DNA of 64,000 nt from Promethearchaeota archaeon (GCA_016839585.1 JAEOTZ010000016.1:1-64000); one strand, 5' to 3'; shown: positions 35,267 through 44,885, numbered from the stretch's first letter. Program-made: numbers and translations. The notes: generated by a model from the letters alone, not told the origin.

Positions 35267-35494
35267 ATGGGAAATGTATTTAAACTAAAATGTGATGGAT
35301 TGGTTTGTCCATTACCAGTCGCAAAAACTAAAAGGAAATTATTGGAAATGGGCAGTGGAGACATTTTAGAAGTTTCAGGAGATTATGCAGAAGCAGGACA
35401 AAATATCAAAAATTATATTGAGAAACATGGAGATAAGGTATTAGATTTTATTATCGATGGAGAAGACTTTTTGATAAAAATCCAAAAGTCATAG
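35267..35494 (+). CDS. TusA-like sulfur carrier protein
   Basis: A protein of 75 residues from the ATG at 35267, with AGGAG upstream. It has the diagnostic LKCDGLVCPLPVAKTKRKL with the sulfur-bearing Cys in CPLP, then GDILEVSGDYAEAG and a closing beta strand. TusA proteins receive a persulfide from a cysteine desulfurase and pass it to DsrE-type partners. It follows the DsrE gene closely, so the two are an operon. An ATG at 35237 would add 10 residues and overlap the DsrE gene, which is less likely. Confidence 0.88.
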   Translation: MGNVFKLKCDGLVCPLPVAKTKRKLLEMGSGDILEVSGDYAEAGQNIKNYIEKHGDKVLDFIIDGEDFLIKIQKS

Positions 35495-35529
35495 ATGAAA
35501 AAATCTTTTTTTTCTTTTTAAAGTCTTTT

Positions 35530-35880
35530 TTATTTATTGAGGAAATTTCTATTAGGCATACAATATGGGTAGGTTCTAAAGAATTTTGCGAATATAACTT
35601 CTCTATCAACGCCGTTTTCAAGCATCCTCTTAAATCCTTTTATGTTATTTAAATTATTTGAATAAATCGATTGCATTTCTTCCGAATGAGTTTTTAGCAT
35701 AGTCGTTAAATCTTTTTTAGAATCAAGCTCTTTTAATTTTTCAATTCCCGTTTCTAATTCATCTTTTAGTTCATCAAATTTTTTAATTAAAAATTTAAAA
35801 TCTTTCTTACATCTTTCTACAATGGCAATTTGGTTTTGTTTAATTTTTGATTGTTCCAATCTAGAAAGTAATTTTGACAA
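35530..35880 (-). CDS. Hypothetical coiled-coil protein
   Basis: A 116-residue helical, Lys/Glu-rich protein (KFLIKKFDELKDELETGIEK, LKELDSKKDL), ending in an aromatic segment with a Cys (FRTYPYCMPNRN). The start is TTG at 35880, with GAGGGTG upstream. No recognisable family. It is 84 nt downstream of the TrmB-type regulator on the same strand, so it may be co-transcribed with it. Confidence 0.5.
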   Translation of the reverse strand: MSKLLSRLEQSKIKQNQIAIVERCKKDFKFLIKKFDELKDELETGIEKLKELDSKKDLTTMLKTHSEEMQSIYSNNLNNIKGFKRMLENGVDREVIFAKFFRTYPYCMPNRNFLNK

Positions 35881-35964
35881 ATCTATAACACCCTCTTTAT
35901 TTTTTTTTTTTTTATTTCTATATTCACTATTATTTATTATTAAAAGTAATGAAAATTTGGATAT

Positions 35965-36864
35965 TTATATTTTAGTAGTATTCTCAATAGCCTCAAATAA
36001 CCAAATATTATTATACTTTTTTGCTAATTCCTCTGCTAAAATGGGGTCTAAAACGTTCATACAAGCAAAAATTTGAGTAGGGTTTAATGGATTTTGTAGT
36101 TTGATCAATACTCTACTATTATCAAAAATATCATAATATGTTGGGATTCTTTTATATATGAATCTCATTTCAAAACCATCTATTACTGGAGATAATCCAA
36201 ATAATTCATTTAAAACTTCTATTAATTTATCGAATAGAGAATGATTTTTAATTTTTTGATCATTTGAGAGTGGCCTCTCATCATATTCAAAACTCCATAA
36301 ATACCTTACTTGAACACCTCGGTTTAATGCATTTACAATGCCTTTATAGAAATTTTTAGCAAAAGGAAGAACCTTAAGTGTATTATCATTTAAAAAACCA
36401 GTCATCAGTAAATTGTCCTTTAATGTATTAAATTTCTTAGTATATAATGATAACATGTTTTCTGCTCCAAAAGCAGTGGACCAAAAGACTTTTGATGATT
36501 CTCTTTTAATAAAAAAATTAGAATTATAAATTTTTGATTCTAATTCCTTTGCTTGATTGTAGAGAAATGAAATTCTTCTTTGATTTTCTTTCTCCATTTT
36601 GGATATTAAATTTTGGAATGCTTGGTTGACCGAGATTGCTCTGTATTTTTTTGGTCTCGAATCTTGGATTTCAATCATTCCATAATCATTTAAAACCTCT
36701 AAAACTTCATATATCCTTCCAGTTGGGACTCTTGATCGTTCGCTTAATTCCCGTGCATTTAATTCATTTGATTGTAATAATACTAAATAGACGTTTATTT
36801 CATAATTGGAGAGATGCAAGTTTTTTAAGAATTCTTTCAACTCATCTTTTATAATATTTGACAT
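35965..36864 (-). CDS. TrmB-family transcriptional regulator
   Basis: A 299-residue protein. The N-terminal winged helix is typical of TrmB: LSNYEINVYLVLLQSNELNA, then RVPTGRIYEVLEVLNDYGMIEIQ and a basic segment RPKKYRAISVNQAFQN. A helical linker with MEKENQRRISFLYNQAKELE leads to a C-terminal ligand-binding domain. TrmB-type regulators respond to sugars or other small molecules in archaea and often control transporters or central metabolism. The ligand is not evident from the neighbours. It is divergent to the DUF6125-like gene at 37019. Confidence 0.85.
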   Translation of the reverse strand: MSNIIKDELKEFLKNLHLSNYEINVYLVLLQSNELNARELSERSRVPTGRIYEVLEVLNDYGMIEIQDSRPKKYRAISVNQAFQNLISKMEKENQRRISFLYNQAKELESKIYNSNFFIKRESSKVFWSTAFGAENMLSLYTKKFNTLKDNLLMTGFLNDNTLKVLPFAKNFYKGIVNALNRGVQVRYLWSFEYDERPLSNDQKIKNHSLFDKLIEVLNELFGLSPVIDGFEMRFIYKRIPTYYDIFDNSRVLIKLQNPLNPTQIFACMNVLDPILAEELAKKYNNIWLFEAIENTTKI

Positions 36865-37018
36865 TTAGATCATTCTAGAAATTTCAACTAAAAAAGTGTT
36901 GTTTTATGTTTTATAGTTCTTTATTTTATTTTAATTATTTTCACATTTTATATTTCAACTTGAAAAAAGTTGTTAAGGATCGAAAAATAATTTAAATCGT
37001 GCATGTATCCTATAAACT

Positions 37019-37513
37019 GTGAAAAAAATAGAATTAAAAGAATTATTGATTAAATGTTGGATGACTCATGATGGTATGTGGTTTTTTCACTGCCTACAAG
37101 AGTGTGGTATTGAGAAGACAAATAAAATAAATAAAGCGGCAATAAAATCAATGGCTAAAATAGAGATAAAAAGAATTCAACACATATTTGGTATTGATGA
37201 AATTAATAAATTTGGAGAACTTCAAAATATTATAAAAAATGCTTTAGAAGTGTTCAAAGCTGATTTTATGGAATTTAATCATTCTTTTCCAAGTAAAAAT
37301 CATATGCATTGTGAAATACATAAATGTTGGGCTTATGATGGTATTAAACGTCTTGGAGTTATTGATGAATACAAATGTGGAATTTTCGATAGAATTGATA
37401 GCTGGTTAGATAATCTAGGGATAAAATATGATGTAAATCCCAAAATAGAGAATTGCTTAATGAACATTAATGGGAGATGTTATAGAGATTACACTTTTTA
37501 CTTCAATGAATGA
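37019..37513 (+). CDS. DUF6125-like protein
   Basis: A 164-residue protein started at GTG 37019. It carries CWMTHDGMWFFHCLQECG near the N-terminus and a Cys/His-rich second half (MHCEIHKCWAYDGI, DEYKCGIFDRIDSWLD, NCLMNINGRC). The W-x2-HDG-x-W motif and later Cys residues are those of the DUF6125 family, which has been compared with amino-thiazoline hydrolase-like proteins. Several Cys suggest a metal site. It is followed at 44 nt by a paralogue, so the pair is probably one operon. The function is unknown. Confidence 0.55.
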   Translation: MKKIELKELLIKCWMTHDGMWFFHCLQECGIEKTNKINKAAIKSMAKIEIKRIQHIFGIDEINKFGELQNIIKNALEVFKADFMEFNHSFPSKNHMHCEIHKCWAYDGIKRLGVIDEYKCGIFDRIDSWLDNLGIKYDVNPKIENCLMNINGRCYRDYTFYFNE

Positions 37514-37556
37514 TTAAATAAATATTTAAAGATATAAGAATTGAGATGATGAAATT

Positions 37557-38072
37557 ATGGAATTATTATTAAAAGAAAAGTATAAAATCCCCTTAGAGAC
37601 TCAGAAATTTATATTGCAAATGTGCTGGGCTCAACATGATGGACAATGGTTCTTAAAATCAAAAAAAGAGTACGGTATTGAAGCAGCAAATCAATTGAAC
37701 CAAAAAGTAGTATTTTCTATGGGAAAAATAGAAGCAAAGCATATTTTAAATGCTTTAGGTATCAAAAAAGGAACAATTAAATCAATTTCTGAACTCTTTA
37801 AACTCATAAATACTTTCATGGATGTAATCATTCCCAAAATAATGAAATTCAAGTTTATTGTTCATTCTAAAAATGAAGGTGTAGCTATTGTTAACAAATG
37901 TTTTATTTGGAAAGAAGTAGAAAAATCTAAAGAAGCTTCAGAATATAAATGCGCATGCAACTTTAGACATAGGAGTTGGCTCGAAGCAATGGGGGTTAAT
38001 GGTGAAATTATTCCCTTAAAACGCAAATCAAACGGAGATAATATGTGTAAATTCAAATTTATATTGACGTAG
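37557..38072 (+). CDS. DUF6125-like protein, tandem paralogue
   Basis: A 171-residue protein with the same pattern as the upstream gene: QMCWAQHDGQWFLKSKKEYG near the N-terminus and a later KCFIWKEVEKSKEASEYKC with CNFRHRSWLEAMG. GATGAT lies just upstream of the ATG. The two proteins differ enough that they may form a heteromer or serve different substrates. Each has the W-x2-HDG-x-W signature. No other gene of a known pathway is adjacent, so a function is not proposed. Confidence 0.55.
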   Translation: MELLLKEKYKIPLETQKFILQMCWAQHDGQWFLKSKKEYGIEAANQLNQKVVFSMGKIEAKHILNALGIKKGTIKSISELFKLINTFMDVIIPKIMKFKFIVHSKNEGVAIVNKCFIWKEVEKSKEASEYKCACNFRHRSWLEAMGVNGEIIPLKRKSNGDNMCKFKFILT

Positions 38073-38105
38073 AGTATTGATATACAGAATTAACTATTAT
38101 TATTT

Positions 38106-38816
38106 TTAGCAATTGCATATAAAATTCTTTATTATCTCCTCACCTATAGTCTTAGTCTTATTAACTATAGCCTTATCATAGACTTTAGCAAAATTTTTAT
38201 TACTATAATGAGTTTCTGGGTGGAATTGGACTGAAAAAACGGGTTTTTTAAGATGACGCATGTATTGTACAGTTTTATAACCATCTATCTCTTTTGTTGC
38301 TATTATTTGGAAAGTACTTCGAATATGAGGGTCGTCTGGTAATAAATAATCACGATGATGTATGTTTACTGGGATTTCATCATAAGGTATCAATTCATCA
38401 GATTTATTTAACGATATCGAAATAATCTGACTCCCACTCTTTAATATATTCATTCTTTGGATTTTCCCATTAAAAGCATATGCTATTAAGTGAAATCCAT
38501 AACAAATTGCTAAGATTGGCTTTTGATTCTTTTTTCGAATTAACTGTATTTCAGGTTTGAATTTTTTTCTTAAATTTTTATCATTATAGAATTCTGATAC
38601 ATTAAAGTTAGAACCTGATAAAATGTAACCATTAATATCTTTCAGATGTTTTATATCTAATTGAGAATAATGAAGAGTTTTTAAATTGATACTTGGAAAA
38701 TTTTGTTTGTTAATATCTTTAATTCTTTCAATACGTTCAGTTGGAAAGTTAAGTTGATAATTGTCTATGAGACATATAACCTTCTCATTTTTTAACGTTT
38801 TCTTTTCTTCATTCAT
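38106..38816 (-). CDS. Class I glutamine amidotransferase-like protein
   Basis: A 236-residue protein of the GATase1 fold. The nucleophile elbow is ILAICYGFHLIAY with Cys. The catalytic His and Glu lie in VFSVQFHPETHYS. The N-terminal strand is KVICLIDNYQLNFPTERI. Standalone proteins of this type (GuaA-like) hydrolyse glutamine or gamma-glutamyl compounds. No synthetase partner is adjacent. It lies directly upstream of a gamma-glutamylcyclotransferase on the same strand, which suggests that both act on gamma-glutamyl compounds; this is an inference from position. Confidence 0.8.
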   Translation of the reverse strand: MNEEKKTLKNEKVICLIDNYQLNFPTERIERIKDINKQNFPSINLKTLHYSQLDIKHLKDINGYILSGSNFNVSEFYNDKNLRKKFKPEIQLIRKKNQKPILAICYGFHLIAYAFNGKIQRMNILKSGSQIISISLNKSDELIPYDEIPVNIHHRDYLLPDDPHIRSTFQIIATKEIDGYKTVQYMRHLKKPVFSVQFHPETHYSNKNFAKVYDKAIVNKTKTIGEEIIKNFICNC

Positions 38817-38833
38817 TATATCAACAACGTCTT

Positions 38834-39229
38834 TTATTTAAGATATGAATTAATAAGAGATGGGGAGGGGCAATATACAAAAGCAAGAAGACTCTCCCCT
38901 TCTAATGTTTCCACATTTACTAAGAGCCTATGGTATAAAGATCCTTCACCTTCGATTATATCAATCTCTTGAAATAATGAATTATCTAAGCCAAAATAAA
39001 CTTCACCTTTTACTTTAGACTCTTTGTCCTGTATAATAATTGGAAATCCTAGATGTGAAAAGGAAATTTTTCGGTATCCAGATAAGCTAGCTTTTTGGAA
39101 TGTTAATCCCTTAAGTATATAATTACGACTCTGTCCATGTTGTAAGGTTCCATAAACAAAAAGGTTATTACATTCTTGACTGTTATTTGTTTGTTCTTCA
39201 CTGTGATTATTTCTGTAGGTGAAGTTCAT
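38834..39229 (-). CDS. Gamma-glutamylcyclotransferase-like (AIG2 family)
   Basis: A 131-residue protein of the AIG2/GGCT fold. The signature is NLFVYGTLQHGQSRN, a strand plus the YGTL loop. The catalytic acidic residue is in EIDIIEGEGSLYHR. Members convert gamma-glutamyl amino acids or amines to 5-oxoproline, or process related amides. The gene lies 17 nt from the amidotransferase. The two may form an operon for gamma-glutamyl compound turnover, though direct evidence is absent. Confidence 0.85.
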   Translation of the reverse strand: MNFTYRNNHSEEQTNNSQECNNLFVYGTLQHGQSRNYILKGLTFQKASLSGYRKISFSHLGFPIIIQDKESKVKGEVYFGLDNSLFQEIDIIEGEGSLYHRLLVNVETLEGESLLAFVYCPSPSLINSYLK

Positions 39230-39394
39230 TTTATTCCCATACGTTTTAGTATTTCTAATCCATCAATATTTAAGAATTGACTTGCTTTATCTTTTAAATG
39301 TTTTTAAAATAATTATTATTTTATATTAGAATGAAAATAAAGAAATATTAAGAGAAAATTTCAAATTAAAGTTAAAAAAAATAAAAAAATAAGT

Positions 39395-40579
39395 CTAATG
39401 TTTTAAATTCGCAGAAACCCAGTCGTAATAACCTTTATCATCCAATTCTTTTGGAACTGCTTCAAAGAATTGATTTGTTATATCTTTTAAATGTTTTGCG
39501 GCGACAGGGTGAAACATCATAGCTAGATCAAGTCCTACAAGTGTCAAGCTTAAAGCATTAAGAATCTCCCAAATAGGGCCTCTATATTGTCTTAAACCCC
39601 ATCCTGGTGCTGTTTTTTCACTCATCCATGCTTCCCTAGCACCCCACGCGTTAGTTGTTCCACCACTTATGGGATACGCTAAGTCAGTTTCACCAAGCAG
39701 TCCTGCGATACGCATTCTTTGATAAATGCTGAAAGAGTATTCTAGGCCATATCCTAAAGTTGCGCATGTTGGATCCATTACTATTCGGTTAGGAGGGAGT
39801 CCAAGTTCAAGAGCATCCTTGTTCATCTTGATCTGATTGTTTAAATCCAAGCTAGTCCACAATAAACAATTATGATCATATTTCACGGCTAGAGGGATAA
39901 CATCCTCCCAAGTTGCCTTATCTGCTGCCGAAAGCATTAATACTTCGCTTTCTGAAATTTCAGCAAGTACTTGAAACATCTCAACATCCTTTTTCTTGTT
40001 TCCAGAACATCCAATAATAACTGGTACATCAACTGCCTGGAGAATTTCTTCAAAAAGCTTTTTAGATTTTGATACTGGCCAATCTAATGTTCCTGGATCA
40101 ATCCCTAGAGAGTGAAATGTAACACATTCGGCGCCGAATTTATCAACTGCAAATTTTGCCCAAGCAGCAGGATCTCCAAGAACATCTTTATATTCCAGTT
40201 TAATAGGTTTTGGTAAAATCATTTCAGCACCCATATCGAAGACATCATAGGTTACTAATGGTGGATTAGGATTTCTTTTATCAACTCCTAAGAAGTTATA
40301 AAAAGGAGGGACAACCTCACCGCCAATAACAGCTTTTTTCCCATTAGAGCGTATAAATTCGACAGTTTCGATTTTTCCTGGAAAATCTACATCCAGTGAG
40401 AATTTAGTTGGAGTCCATTCTGCAATTCCCGGTAAAACTGCTTGAGCTGCTCCAGCAACCATACCTGGTAAGACCTGAAATTCTAAGTATTCAGCAAACA
40501 AATCAACATCTACAAGTTCCATAGATTCAGTATCTTTCATTAATTCTGCTAATTTTTTACTAAGTTCTTCGAAAGAAAT
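39395..40579 (-). CDS. cdhD: Acetyl-CoA decarbonylase/synthase delta subunit
   Basis: About 394 residues when started at ATT 40579. It is the small corrinoid Fe-S protein subunit of the CODH/ACS complex in archaea. Landmarks are FPGKIETVEFIRSNGKKAVI, VKFHSLGIDPGT-like (here CVTFHSLGIDPGTLD), IIGCSGNKKKDVEMF, LLWTSLDLNNQI, RIVMDPTCATLGYGLEYSF and PISGGTTNAWGAREAW. It transfers the methyl group of the Wood-Ljungdahl pathway. The first ATG (40540) leaves out SFEELSKKLAELMKDTES, which lies in frame and matches the family's N-terminal helix. The upstream frame is closed by TGA just before TGT AAA ATT, so ATT is the likely start. No other cdh genes are adjacent. Confidence 0.92.
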   Translation of the reverse strand: MSFEELSKKLAELMKDTESMELVDVDLFAEYLEFQVLPGMVAGAAQAVLPGIAEWTPTKFSLDVDFPGKIETVEFIRSNGKKAVIGGEVVPPFYNFLGVDKRNPNPPLVTYDVFDMGAEMILPKPIKLEYKDVLGDPAAWAKFAVDKFGAECVTFHSLGIDPGTLDWPVSKSKKLFEEILQAVDVPVIIGCSGNKKKDVEMFQVLAEISESEVLMLSAADKATWEDVIPLAVKYDHNCLLWTSLDLNNQIKMNKDALELGLPPNRIVMDPTCATLGYGLEYSFSIYQRMRIAGLLGETDLAYPISGGTTNAWGAREAWMSEKTAPGWGLRQYRGPIWEILNALSLTLVGLDLAMMFHPVAAKHLKDITNQFFEAVPKELDDKGYYDWVSANLKH

Positions 40580-40584
40580 TTTAC

Positions 40585-40589
40585 ATCAC
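40585..40589 (-). promoter_or_regulatory. Ribosome binding site for cdhD with ATT start
   Basis: GTGAT on the minus strand sits 5 nt before the ATT at 40579. An in-frame TGA overlaps it (TGATGT), so no upstream extension is possible. The arrangement is the same as for the cupin at 4797. Confidence 0.5.
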
Positions 40590-40845
40590 GATGATTAATT
40601 TTTTGATATTTTGATAGATATGAAATTATTAAATAGAATATAAAATTGACTGTTAGAAATCGATCAGTTTACAACGATTTTACTCATTTCTAGCTAAATT
40701 GAAAATTTTAGAAGTGATAAATTTATGAAAATGAAAATCCTTTAAATATGGTTCATGTCGGATTTAGTTTATTTAAAATCTTTTATAATTTCGGCTTTTA
40801 AATAAAGTGCACTTAATAAAAAAAGAGTAGATATGAAATTGTAAC

Positions 40846-41361
40846 TTATTTAATTCTCTTCATTTTTCTCTTATATAACACAATAATTAATCCTAAGGCA
40901 AAAATTAATGAGAAAATAAAAATTGGTAGCTGATATCCAGGAATTTGGGGAAGATAATACCGTGTTAAATCTTGTGTACAAATTAATGTAAAAGTATCAG
41001 GTCCTCCACTGATTAAAATAATTTCAATATAATAAATTTTTTCTACTGGAGCTGTATAATTAATATAAGGATTATCATCCAGATTATAAGCTACACTGTC
41101 GTTAAAAATTTTAATATTAAGAGTATTATCATTTCTTACATAGGAATTAGTTGGTCTTTTATTAAATAGAAAAAGAGTGAAATTTCCACTTCCTACATGG
41201 GTTACATTTAGCTCAATATTTTCATCTACATCTAAATCGACTAAAAAGAAAACATAATTACCATTTTTTACATTATCTACGTATGTGAACGCCAATATAT
41301 TAGTAATTGGAAATGATAATAGAAAAATTGAGCCTAGTAGAAATAATTTTTTATAATTCAT
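40846..41361 (-). CDS. Secreted protein with C-terminal membrane anchor
   Basis: A 171-residue protein with an N-terminal signal sequence (LFLLGSIFLLSFPITNILAF) and a C-terminal hydrophobic helix (LPIFIFSLIFALGLIIVLY) followed by basic residues. The extracellular part is beta-rich, with many Asn and Thr and several N-glycosylation-type sites (NVTH, NFTL, NYTA). The pattern resembles bacterial pre-peptidase C-terminal (PPC) domains: a sandwich fold with a DLDVDENIELNV strand and an Asp-rich turn. It probably lies on the outer face of the membrane. The function is unknown. Confidence 0.6.
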   Translation of the reverse strand: MNYKKLFLLGSIFLLSFPITNILAFTYVDNVKNGNYVFFLVDLDVDENIELNVTHVGSGNFTLFLFNKRPTNSYVRNDNTLNIKIFNDSVAYNLDDNPYINYTAPVEKIYYIEIILISGGPDTFTLICTQDLTRYYLPQIPGYQLPIFIFSLIFALGLIIVLYKRKMKRIK

Positions 41362-41543
41362 ACACGGATATACCTTTCTTTTATTGAAATAGATATTAAA
41401 TATAACATTTTATAATTATTTATTTTTTATAATCTTATTTTAAAAAGAATTAAAGTCCAATTTATACAAATTAAATTTAGAAATTTTTTTCAATTATCGT
41501 TATATTTTAAAATTAGTAGTTAGAAGAATTAGTTGAATTAATC

Positions 41544-42425
41544 ATGGAAAATTATTTTCTGGAAAATTTAGATTTTGAGAAATATCATGGATTAGGAAAT
41601 GATTATATTCTTTTGAATGATATTAAATGGAATATTCCTGAGAAAAAGAAATCAGAATTAGCGATTAAATTATGTAAAACTCATTTTTCAATTGGTGCAG
41701 ATGGTCTTATTTTTGTACGTAATTCCGAAAATGCAGATATTAGAATGCGTATTTTCAATAATAATGGATTAGAAGCAGAGATGTGTGGAAATGGAATTAG
41801 ATGTTTTTCAAAATACATTTATGAGAATAATATTGTAAGAAAAGATCAGATTAATATTGAAACTCTTAAGGGGCTAATTAGGGCTGAGCTTAATGTTGTA
41901 AACAATAAAGTAAAAAGTATACAAATTGATATGGGTTCTCCCATTTTAGAATGTGAAAAAATTCCTGTTATTTCGGATGATAATATTGATAAATGTATTA
42001 ATGAGCCAATAGTGATTTTGGATAAAATTTTTAACTTCACAGCAGTTTCAATGGGGAATCCTCATGCGATTATATTTGTAAATGAACAATTAGATGATGA
42101 TAAATTAAATAAGTATGGAGCAGCAATAGAATCCCATGAACGTTTTCCAAATAAGGTAAATGTCGAGTTTGTTAAAGTCTTATCTAAACATGAAGCAATT
42201 TTAAGGGTATTTGAAAGAGGAGTAGGGATAACGAATTCATGTGGAACAGGAACATGCGCAGCTGTAGTAGCAGGATCTATTCTAGGGCTTTTTGATAAAA
42301 ATAGTCCGATAATTGTTCATAATGATGGAGGAGATTTAATAATAACTTATGATGGGAAAAAAGTATTCATGGAAGGCCCTATTGAAAAGGTTTTCAAAGG
42401 TGTAATTGAAAAAATTGAATTATAA
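41544..42425 (+). CDS. dapF: Diaminopimelate epimerase
   Basis: A 293-residue DapF. The two catalytic Cys are in AEMCGNGIRCF and NSCGTGTCAA. The N-terminal FEKYHGLGNDYILLND and MRIFNNNGLE are family signatures. It interconverts LL- and meso-diaminopimelate in lysine synthesis. It lies 62 nt upstream of lysA on the same strand and converges with dapB-dapA, so lysine synthesis genes occupy 41.5-45.8 kb as two facing operons. The tetrahydrodipicolinate aminotransferase (dapL or equivalent) is not in this window. Confidence 0.95.
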   Translation: MENYFLENLDFEKYHGLGNDYILLNDIKWNIPEKKKSELAIKLCKTHFSIGADGLIFVRNSENADIRMRIFNNNGLEAEMCGNGIRCFSKYIYENNIVRKDQINIETLKGLIRAELNVVNNKVKSIQIDMGSPILECEKIPVISDDNIDKCINEPIVILDKIFNFTAVSMGNPHAIIFVNEQLDDDKLNKYGAAIESHERFPNKVNVEFVKVLSKHEAILRVFERGVGITNSCGTGTCAAVVAGSILGLFDKNSPIIVHNDGGDLIITYDGKKVFMEGPIEKVFKGVIEKIEL

Positions 42426-42487
42426 GTATTATTTAACACTTGTAAGAATTAGTTTAAATTGTATTAGAATTCTGAGGTATTGAAAAA

Positions 42488-43801
42488 ATGGAGTATACAG
42501 AATGGTTAAAATACAAGGATTTAGAATATCGAGATGGAATATTATATTTTGAGAATGTAAACACATTAGATTTAGCCAAAAAATATGGAACTCCTTGTTA
42601 TATTATTAATGAAAATATGATTCGAAAACGATATAATGAATTAAAAAATATTATTGATTCTGAATACATAAAAAATGATATACACTTTGCTGTGAAGGCA
42701 AATTCAAATATATCTATTCTAAAAATCCTTGATTCTGAGGGATCACATTTCGATTGTACGTCAAGAGGAGAAATTTACACATGTCTTAAAGCAGGGATAT
42801 TCCCAGAGAAAATCATTTATACAGGAAACATGTTTACCAATGAAGACTTCGAATTTGCTATTATAAATGGTGTTGTTGTTAATTTAGATAGTCTTAGTCA
42901 ACTAGAAAGGTTAGAAAGAGCATATAATAAATTAAAAAAAGAAAAAAAACCAGTATCTTTTAGAATAAATCCTGAATTTGGAGCCGGACATCATATTCAT
43001 GATATTACTGCTGGAAAAGATATTAAGTTTGGAATCTTAGAAGATCAAGTTATTGAAGCATATAAGAAAGCGAGGGAATTGGGCTTTAGGGATTTTGGTA
43101 TTCACCAACATATTGGGTCTGGGATAAATAATCCTTATGATTTTGAAAGAGCTACTAAGAAATTTCTATCAATTATCAAAAAAATTATTGACTCACTCCA
43201 TATTAAGTTTAAATTTATAGATTTTGGCGGAGGTTTGGGAATTCCTTATCATCCAGAAGAAGACCCTTTAGATTTAGATCTTTACAAAGAAATAGTTATT
43301 AAACCATTTAAAGAATTAGTTAACACTGAAGATATTGGAGAGCCTATATTTAAAATTGAACCAGGAAGATATTTATCTGCTGAATCAAGCATTATTTTAA
43401 CTCAAATAAACACAATAAAAGATAATGGATATAAATTATTTGCAGGGATAAATGCTGGATTTAACACTTTGATAAGACCGACGATGTATAATTCCTATCA
43501 CCATATAATCGTTTGCAACAAAAAAGAAAAAGTTAGAAAATTAAAGTATGATATCGCAGGACCTATATGTGAATCTGGAGATATTCTAGGAAAAGAAAGA
43601 GATTTACAAGAGTTAAAGGAACAAGATTATCTTGCTATTCTTGATACAGGTGCTTATGGTTTTACGATGAGTAGTACATATAATTCAAGACCCCGACCTG
43701 CTGAAATTTTAATTAAAAATGGACGATCATTCAAAATTCGAGAAGCAGAATCTTACGATAATTTATTAAAACTTCAAATAATTCCTGATCATCTCAAGTA
43801 A
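42488..43801 (+). CDS. lysA: Diaminopimelate decarboxylase
   Basis: A 437-residue fold-type III PLP enzyme. The PLP-binding Lys lies in HFAVKANSNISILKIL. The glycine-rich phosphate loop is FIDFGGGLGIPYHPEED, with GPICESGDILGKER and DTGAYGFTMSSTYNSRPRP at the C-terminus. It makes lysine from meso-diaminopimelate. GAGGT precedes the ATG. It is co-directional with dapF, 62 nt downstream, and ends about 240 nt from dapB. Confidence 0.95.
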   Translation: MEYTEWLKYKDLEYRDGILYFENVNTLDLAKKYGTPCYIINENMIRKRYNELKNIIDSEYIKNDIHFAVKANSNISILKILDSEGSHFDCTSRGEIYTCLKAGIFPEKIIYTGNMFTNEDFEFAIINGVVVNLDSLSQLERLERAYNKLKKEKKPVSFRINPEFGAGHHIHDITAGKDIKFGILEDQVIEAYKKARELGFRDFGIHQHIGSGINNPYDFERATKKFLSIIKKIIDSLHIKFKFIDFGGGLGIPYHPEEDPLDLDLYKEIVIKPFKELVNTEDIGEPIFKIEPGRYLSAESSIILTQINTIKDNGYKLFAGINAGFNTLIRPTMYNSYHHIIVCNKKEKVRKLKYDIAGPICESGDILGKERDLQELKEQDYLAILDTGAYGFTMSSTYNSRPRPAEILIKNGRSFKIREAESYDNLLKLQIIPDHLK

Positions 43802-44045
43802 AATATTCATTTATGTTTCTTAGATAAAAAAAAATAAAAATATTACTGATTTTTATTATTACGAGATAAAATTATAAAAGTGAGAATATTTAAGGCTTGG
43901 ATACCCTTTATATATTCTTAATGAAGAGTTGGCATTATGAAATCTATATTATTGGGTTAATGATAATACTGATCTGCTCTGATATATTTTTATAATTTTA
44001 TCTCATTTTCTAAAATGAACTTCACTATGTGAAAATACTTTAGAA

Positions 44046-44867
44046 TCATAAACCCAAAACTTCAGCTGTGCTATAAATCTTACTTTCTTTTGCTTTAACA
44101 ATGAATTTAATTGCATTAATTGCACCTGTAGCAAAACAAAGCCTACTATGAGCCTGATGTTTTAATTCAATTCTTTCTCCAGACCCTCCAAATAGTACAA
44201 TATGATCACCAACAATATCACCTGCCCTAATTGAATGAATCCCAATTTCATTTTTTGCCCCTAGTAACCGCTTATTAGGTCCCTTATTACGTCCAAATTT
44301 AGCTATAGCTGAAAAATCAGAACCTAAAGTATTACTAATAAGTTGTCCAGTTTTCAGAGCAGTTCCACTTGGGGCATCAATTTTTCTATGATGATGTGCT
44401 TCAATTATTTCAATATCCCATTCTGATAGATAGTTAGCTAATACTGAAGCCATTTTAAAGAAAATATTCACACCAGTTGCCATGTTTGGCGAAATTACAG
44501 CAGGCGCATTATGTTCTTTAACTAATTTTTCGAATTTATTGAGAAAATCTTGAGATAATGCTGTTGTTCCAATAATACATCGAATACTATTCTTCACACA
44601 AGTTTCACTATTTTTTTCTGTTGCTTTTGCAACTGTAAAATCAACCGCTACATCAGGATTCGTTTTTTCGATAACATTTTGAAGGTTATTTACATTATTA
44701 ATTTTTACTTTATTTGGATCTTTTGTGGCTACATAAGCTCCTAACTCTTCTCCAATATTGCTTACATCGCAAGCAGCCACTACTTCAATATCACCATCAT
44801 TTAAGGCTAATTTACTTATAATTTTTCCCATTGCCCCCGTTGGACCTAAAATTAATAACTTAATCAA
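44046..44867 (-). CDS. dapB: 4-Hydroxy-tetrahydrodipicolinate reductase
   Basis: A 273-residue DapB. The N-terminal dinucleotide-binding motif is LLILGPTGAMGKIISK. The signature active-site segment EAHHHRKIDAPSGTALKTG is fully conserved, with the two His and the Lys/Ser residues. It reduces the DapA product to tetrahydrodipicolinate. The start is TTG at 44867, with GAGGGG upstream. It lies 18 nt downstream of dapA on the same strand, so dapA-dapB are an operon. Confidence 0.95.
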   Translation of the reverse strand: MIKLLILGPTGAMGKIISKLALNDGDIEVVAACDVSNIGEELGAYVATKDPNKVKINNVNNLQNVIEKTNPDVAVDFTVAKATEKNSETCVKNSIRCIIGTTALSQDFLNKFEKLVKEHNAPAVISPNMATGVNIFFKMASVLANYLSEWDIEIIEAHHHRKIDAPSGTALKTGQLISNTLGSDFSAIAKFGRNKGPNKRLLGAKNEIGIHSIRAGDIVGDHIVLFGGSGERIELKHQAHSRLCFATGAINAIKFIVKAKESKIYSTAEVLGL

Positions 44868-44885
44868 AAAATCCCCTCATAGATA

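Noticed and set aside
43802-44045. Mini-ORF at 43921-43995 (24 codons) and a C/D-box-like RNA in the dap intergenic region
   Set aside because: The ORF is too short and a TATA-like element lies immediately before its ATG, which is not a working arrangement. The ATGATAA and CTGA boxes are too close together and the C box is imperfect.
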